From Pseudorhodoferax sp. Leaf274 (GTDB lineage: Bacteria; Pseudomonadota; Gammaproteobacteria; Burkholderiales; Burkholderiaceae_C), in NCBI RefSeq assembly GCF_001422445.1, contig NZ_LMNA01000004.1:127227-191226 (forward strand): a DNA stretch of 64,000 nt, in the 5' to 3' direction. A program made the translations under genes and the position numbers. The notes below the pieces were generated by a model. The model saw nothing but the letters and a program-made list of their open reading frames with translations. It did not search any database and was not told where the DNA came from. Positions 62,458-64,000 of this stretch are shown in pieces; within the stretch, counting starts at the first letter, position 1, and every line of letters begins with the position of its first letter.

Positions 62458-64000
62458 TCAGGCGGGCTGGGCCGGGTTGATCAGGATGTTGCCGAAGGTG
62501 TCCACGGTGCCGACGTGCGCGGCCAGGATGACGGTGGTCGAGTCCATCTCGCAGACCACGGCCGGGCCGGGGATCACGTCGCCGGCGCGCAGCTTGGCGC
62601 GCTCGTAGATCACGCCCGGCACGAAGCCGCCCGTGGCCCACATCTGGTGGTCGCGCAGCTTGGCCGCGATGGGGTTGCCGTCGCCGCGCGGCAGTTCCAG
62701 CGCGGGCAGGTCCAGCGACTTGCCCAGCGCCACGGCGCGCAGGTTCACGAGTTCGGTCTCGGTGTCCATGCTGAACGTGAACAGGCGCTGGTGTGCGTCG
62801 TGGAAGGTAGCGTTCAGACCGGCCAGGCCGGTGCCCGCGACGAAGTCGTCCAGCGCCACCGGCAGCGGCACCTCGAAGGCCTGGCCGGCATAGCGCATGT
62901 CGGCCTCGAAGCGCAGTTCGATGTCCGCCAGCGGAACGCCCTCGTCCAGCAGGGATTGCTGCACCTGGTCGCGCATGGTCTGCAGCACCTCGAGCACCTG
63001 CGCATCGCTGCTGCGCGAGACCAGCTGCGAGAACGAGCGCGCCGTCTCGGTGCGCATGCGCGTGGTGGCGTCGCCCAGCGCGCACAGCACGCCCGGCGAC
63101 ACCGGCGAGACCGCCGGCCACGCGTTCATGAGCCTGGCCACGGCGTTCACATGCAGCGGGCCGGCACCGCCGAAGCCCATCAGCGCGAAGTCGCGCGGGT
63201 CGTAGCCCTGCTGCACCGAAATCATGCGCAGCGCGCCGAACATGTTCTCGTTGACGATGTCGATGATGCCGCGCGCCGCGTCGTAGAGGTCCACGCCCAG
63301 GTCGTCGGCGATCTTCTGCACGGCCGCACGCGCGCCTTCGCGGTCGAGCTTGAACGCGCCGCCCAAAAGGTTCTCGGGCAGGTAGCCCAGCACCACGTTG
63401 GCATCGGTCACGGTGGCCACCGTGCCGCCGCGGCTGTAGGCCACGGGGCCGGGCACGGCGCCGGCCGATTCGGGGCCCACGCGCAATGCCTTGGTGAGCT
63501 CAGGGATCTTGGCGATGGAGCCGCCGCCTGCGCCCACCGTCTTCACGTCCAGTGCCGACACGCGCACCGTGAGGTGGCCCACGTCGGTGGTGCGCACCAG
63601 GCGCGGCTCGCCGTTCTCGATCAGCGCCACGTCGGTCGAGGTGCCGCCCACGTCCAGCGTGAGGATGTTCTTGAGGCCTGCGTTCTTCGCCACCCACAGC
63701 GCGCCGGTCACGCCGCCGGCAGGGCCCGACATCAGCAGCGACACGGGCTTTTCCTCCGAGGCCTCGGACGACATCAGCCCGCCGTCCGAACGCAGCAGCG
63801 AGAGGCGGCCCTGCATGCCCAGTTCGCGCAACCGCGTGCGCAGGTTGCGCACGTAGCGGCTCACGATGGGGCGCACCGAGGCATTGGCCACGGTGGTCAG
63901 CGTGCGCTCGTACTCCTGCATCTCGGGCAGCACGACGTGCGAGAGCGAGACCGGCACGTCCGGCATGAGCTCGGCCGCCAGCTCGGCCACGCGGCGCTCG
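62458..64000 (-). CDS. Hydantoinase A / oxoprolinase alpha-like subunit, partial
   Basis: The frame is open to the right edge of the window, so the N-terminal part (about 180 residues of the usual 690) is missing; about 514 residues are visible. It has the actin-like ATPase fold of HyuA proteins: L-D-V-G-G-T-S-T-D (phosphate loop) near visible residue 120, G-A-G-G-G-S-I-A-K near 160, V-T-D-A-N-V-V-L-G and G-F-G-G-A-G-P-L near 280. It works with the HyuB protein encoded next. The unit most likely starts beyond the window, and a regulator or first enzyme may lie there. Confidence 0.92.
   Translation of the reverse strand, partial: ERRVAELAAELMPDVPVSLSHVVLPEMQEYERTLTTVANASVRPIVSRYVRNLRTRLRELGMQGRLSLLRSDGGLMSSEASEEKPVSLLMSGPAGGVTGALWVAKNAGLKNILTLDVGGTSTDVALIENGEPRLVRTTDVGHLTVRVSALDVKTVGAGGGSIAKIPELTKALRVGPESAGAVPGPVAYSRGGTVATVTDANVVLGYLPENLLGGAFKLDREGARAAVQKIADDLGVDLYDAARGIIDIVNENMFGALRMISVQQGYDPRDFALMGFGGAGPLHVNAVARLMNAWPAVSPVSPGVLCALGDATTRMRTETARSFSQLVSRSSDAQVLEVLQTMRDQVQQSLLDEGVPLADIELRFEADMRYAGQAFEVPLPVALDDFVAGTGLAGLNATFHDAHQRLFTFSMDTETELVNLRAVALGKSLDLPALELPRGDGNPIAAKLRDHQMWATGGFVPGVIYERAKLRAGDVIPGPAVVCEMDSTTVILAAHVGTVDTFGNILINPAQPA

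Overview
The window is very GC-rich and gene-dense. It carries several orphan Bug/TctC-type periplasmic receptors, a five-gene liv (branched-chain amino-acid type) ABC transporter operon, and short GC-rich intergenic repeats with a C5-loop-G5 core. Together these point to a betaproteobacterium of the order Burkholderiales, probably Comamonadaceae (Variovorax/Acidovorax/Xenophilus-like). That placement is inferred from gene content and repeat style; no rRNA or marker gene is present. I saw no rRNA, tRNA, CRISPR array, transposase, integrase or phage gene.

Layout, 1-12 kb: two ABC-2/DUF3526-type permease genes (the first cut by the window edge), an orphan tripartite-transporter receptor with a clear terminator, then a minus-strand operon running long-chain-type acyl-CoA ligase - livG - livH - livM - substrate-binding protein - livF - PaaK-like ligase. 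This operon probably imports and CoA-activates an aromatic or fatty carboxylate. A Crp/Fnr regulator is divergent from it at 12.1 kb. 12.9-21 kb: a signalling block, with a FecR-domain protein and an OmpA-like lipoprotein convergent with a CHASE2 adenylate/guanylate cyclase. Upstream of the cyclase are a four-copy 84-bp tandem repeat, a stand-alone receiver protein and a large multi-PAS histidine kinase, with an OmpR-type response regulator divergent from the kinase. 21-32 kb: a lipoprotein hydrolase, a LysR regulator overlapping another TctC-like receptor, a MITE-like element, a serine hydrolase, a ModA-like protein, a MarR regulator, tctBA, and a membrane-anchored spermidine-synthase-like protein. 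32-38 kb: a small conserved protein, an Lhr-type helicase and an EAL phosphodiesterase.

The remaining 26 kb (38.3-64 kb) looks like one large catabolic island. It contains a TonB receptor, a flavin monooxygenase, a cytochrome c, an isochorismatase-type amidohydrolase, two PuuE-like polysaccharide-deacetylase-fold proteins, an HMG-CoA-lyase-like aldolase, a secreted GH3 glycosidase, a bicupin and an arylmalonate-decarboxylase-like protein. It also has an FAD-linked oxidase, an MFS carrier, the two subunits of an IorAB-type molybdenum hydroxylase encoded apart from each other, two MDR dehydrogenases, and hydantoinase/oxoprolinase B and A. The enzyme classes resemble those of aerobic N-heterocycle breakdown (nicotinate-type logic: Mo-hydroxylation, flavin hydroxylation, ring opening, amide hydrolysis, isomerisation), but no known pathway fits. 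Two enzymes lack the expected catalytic residue. I regard this island as the best candidate for an undescribed system. No transcriptional regulator was found inside it.
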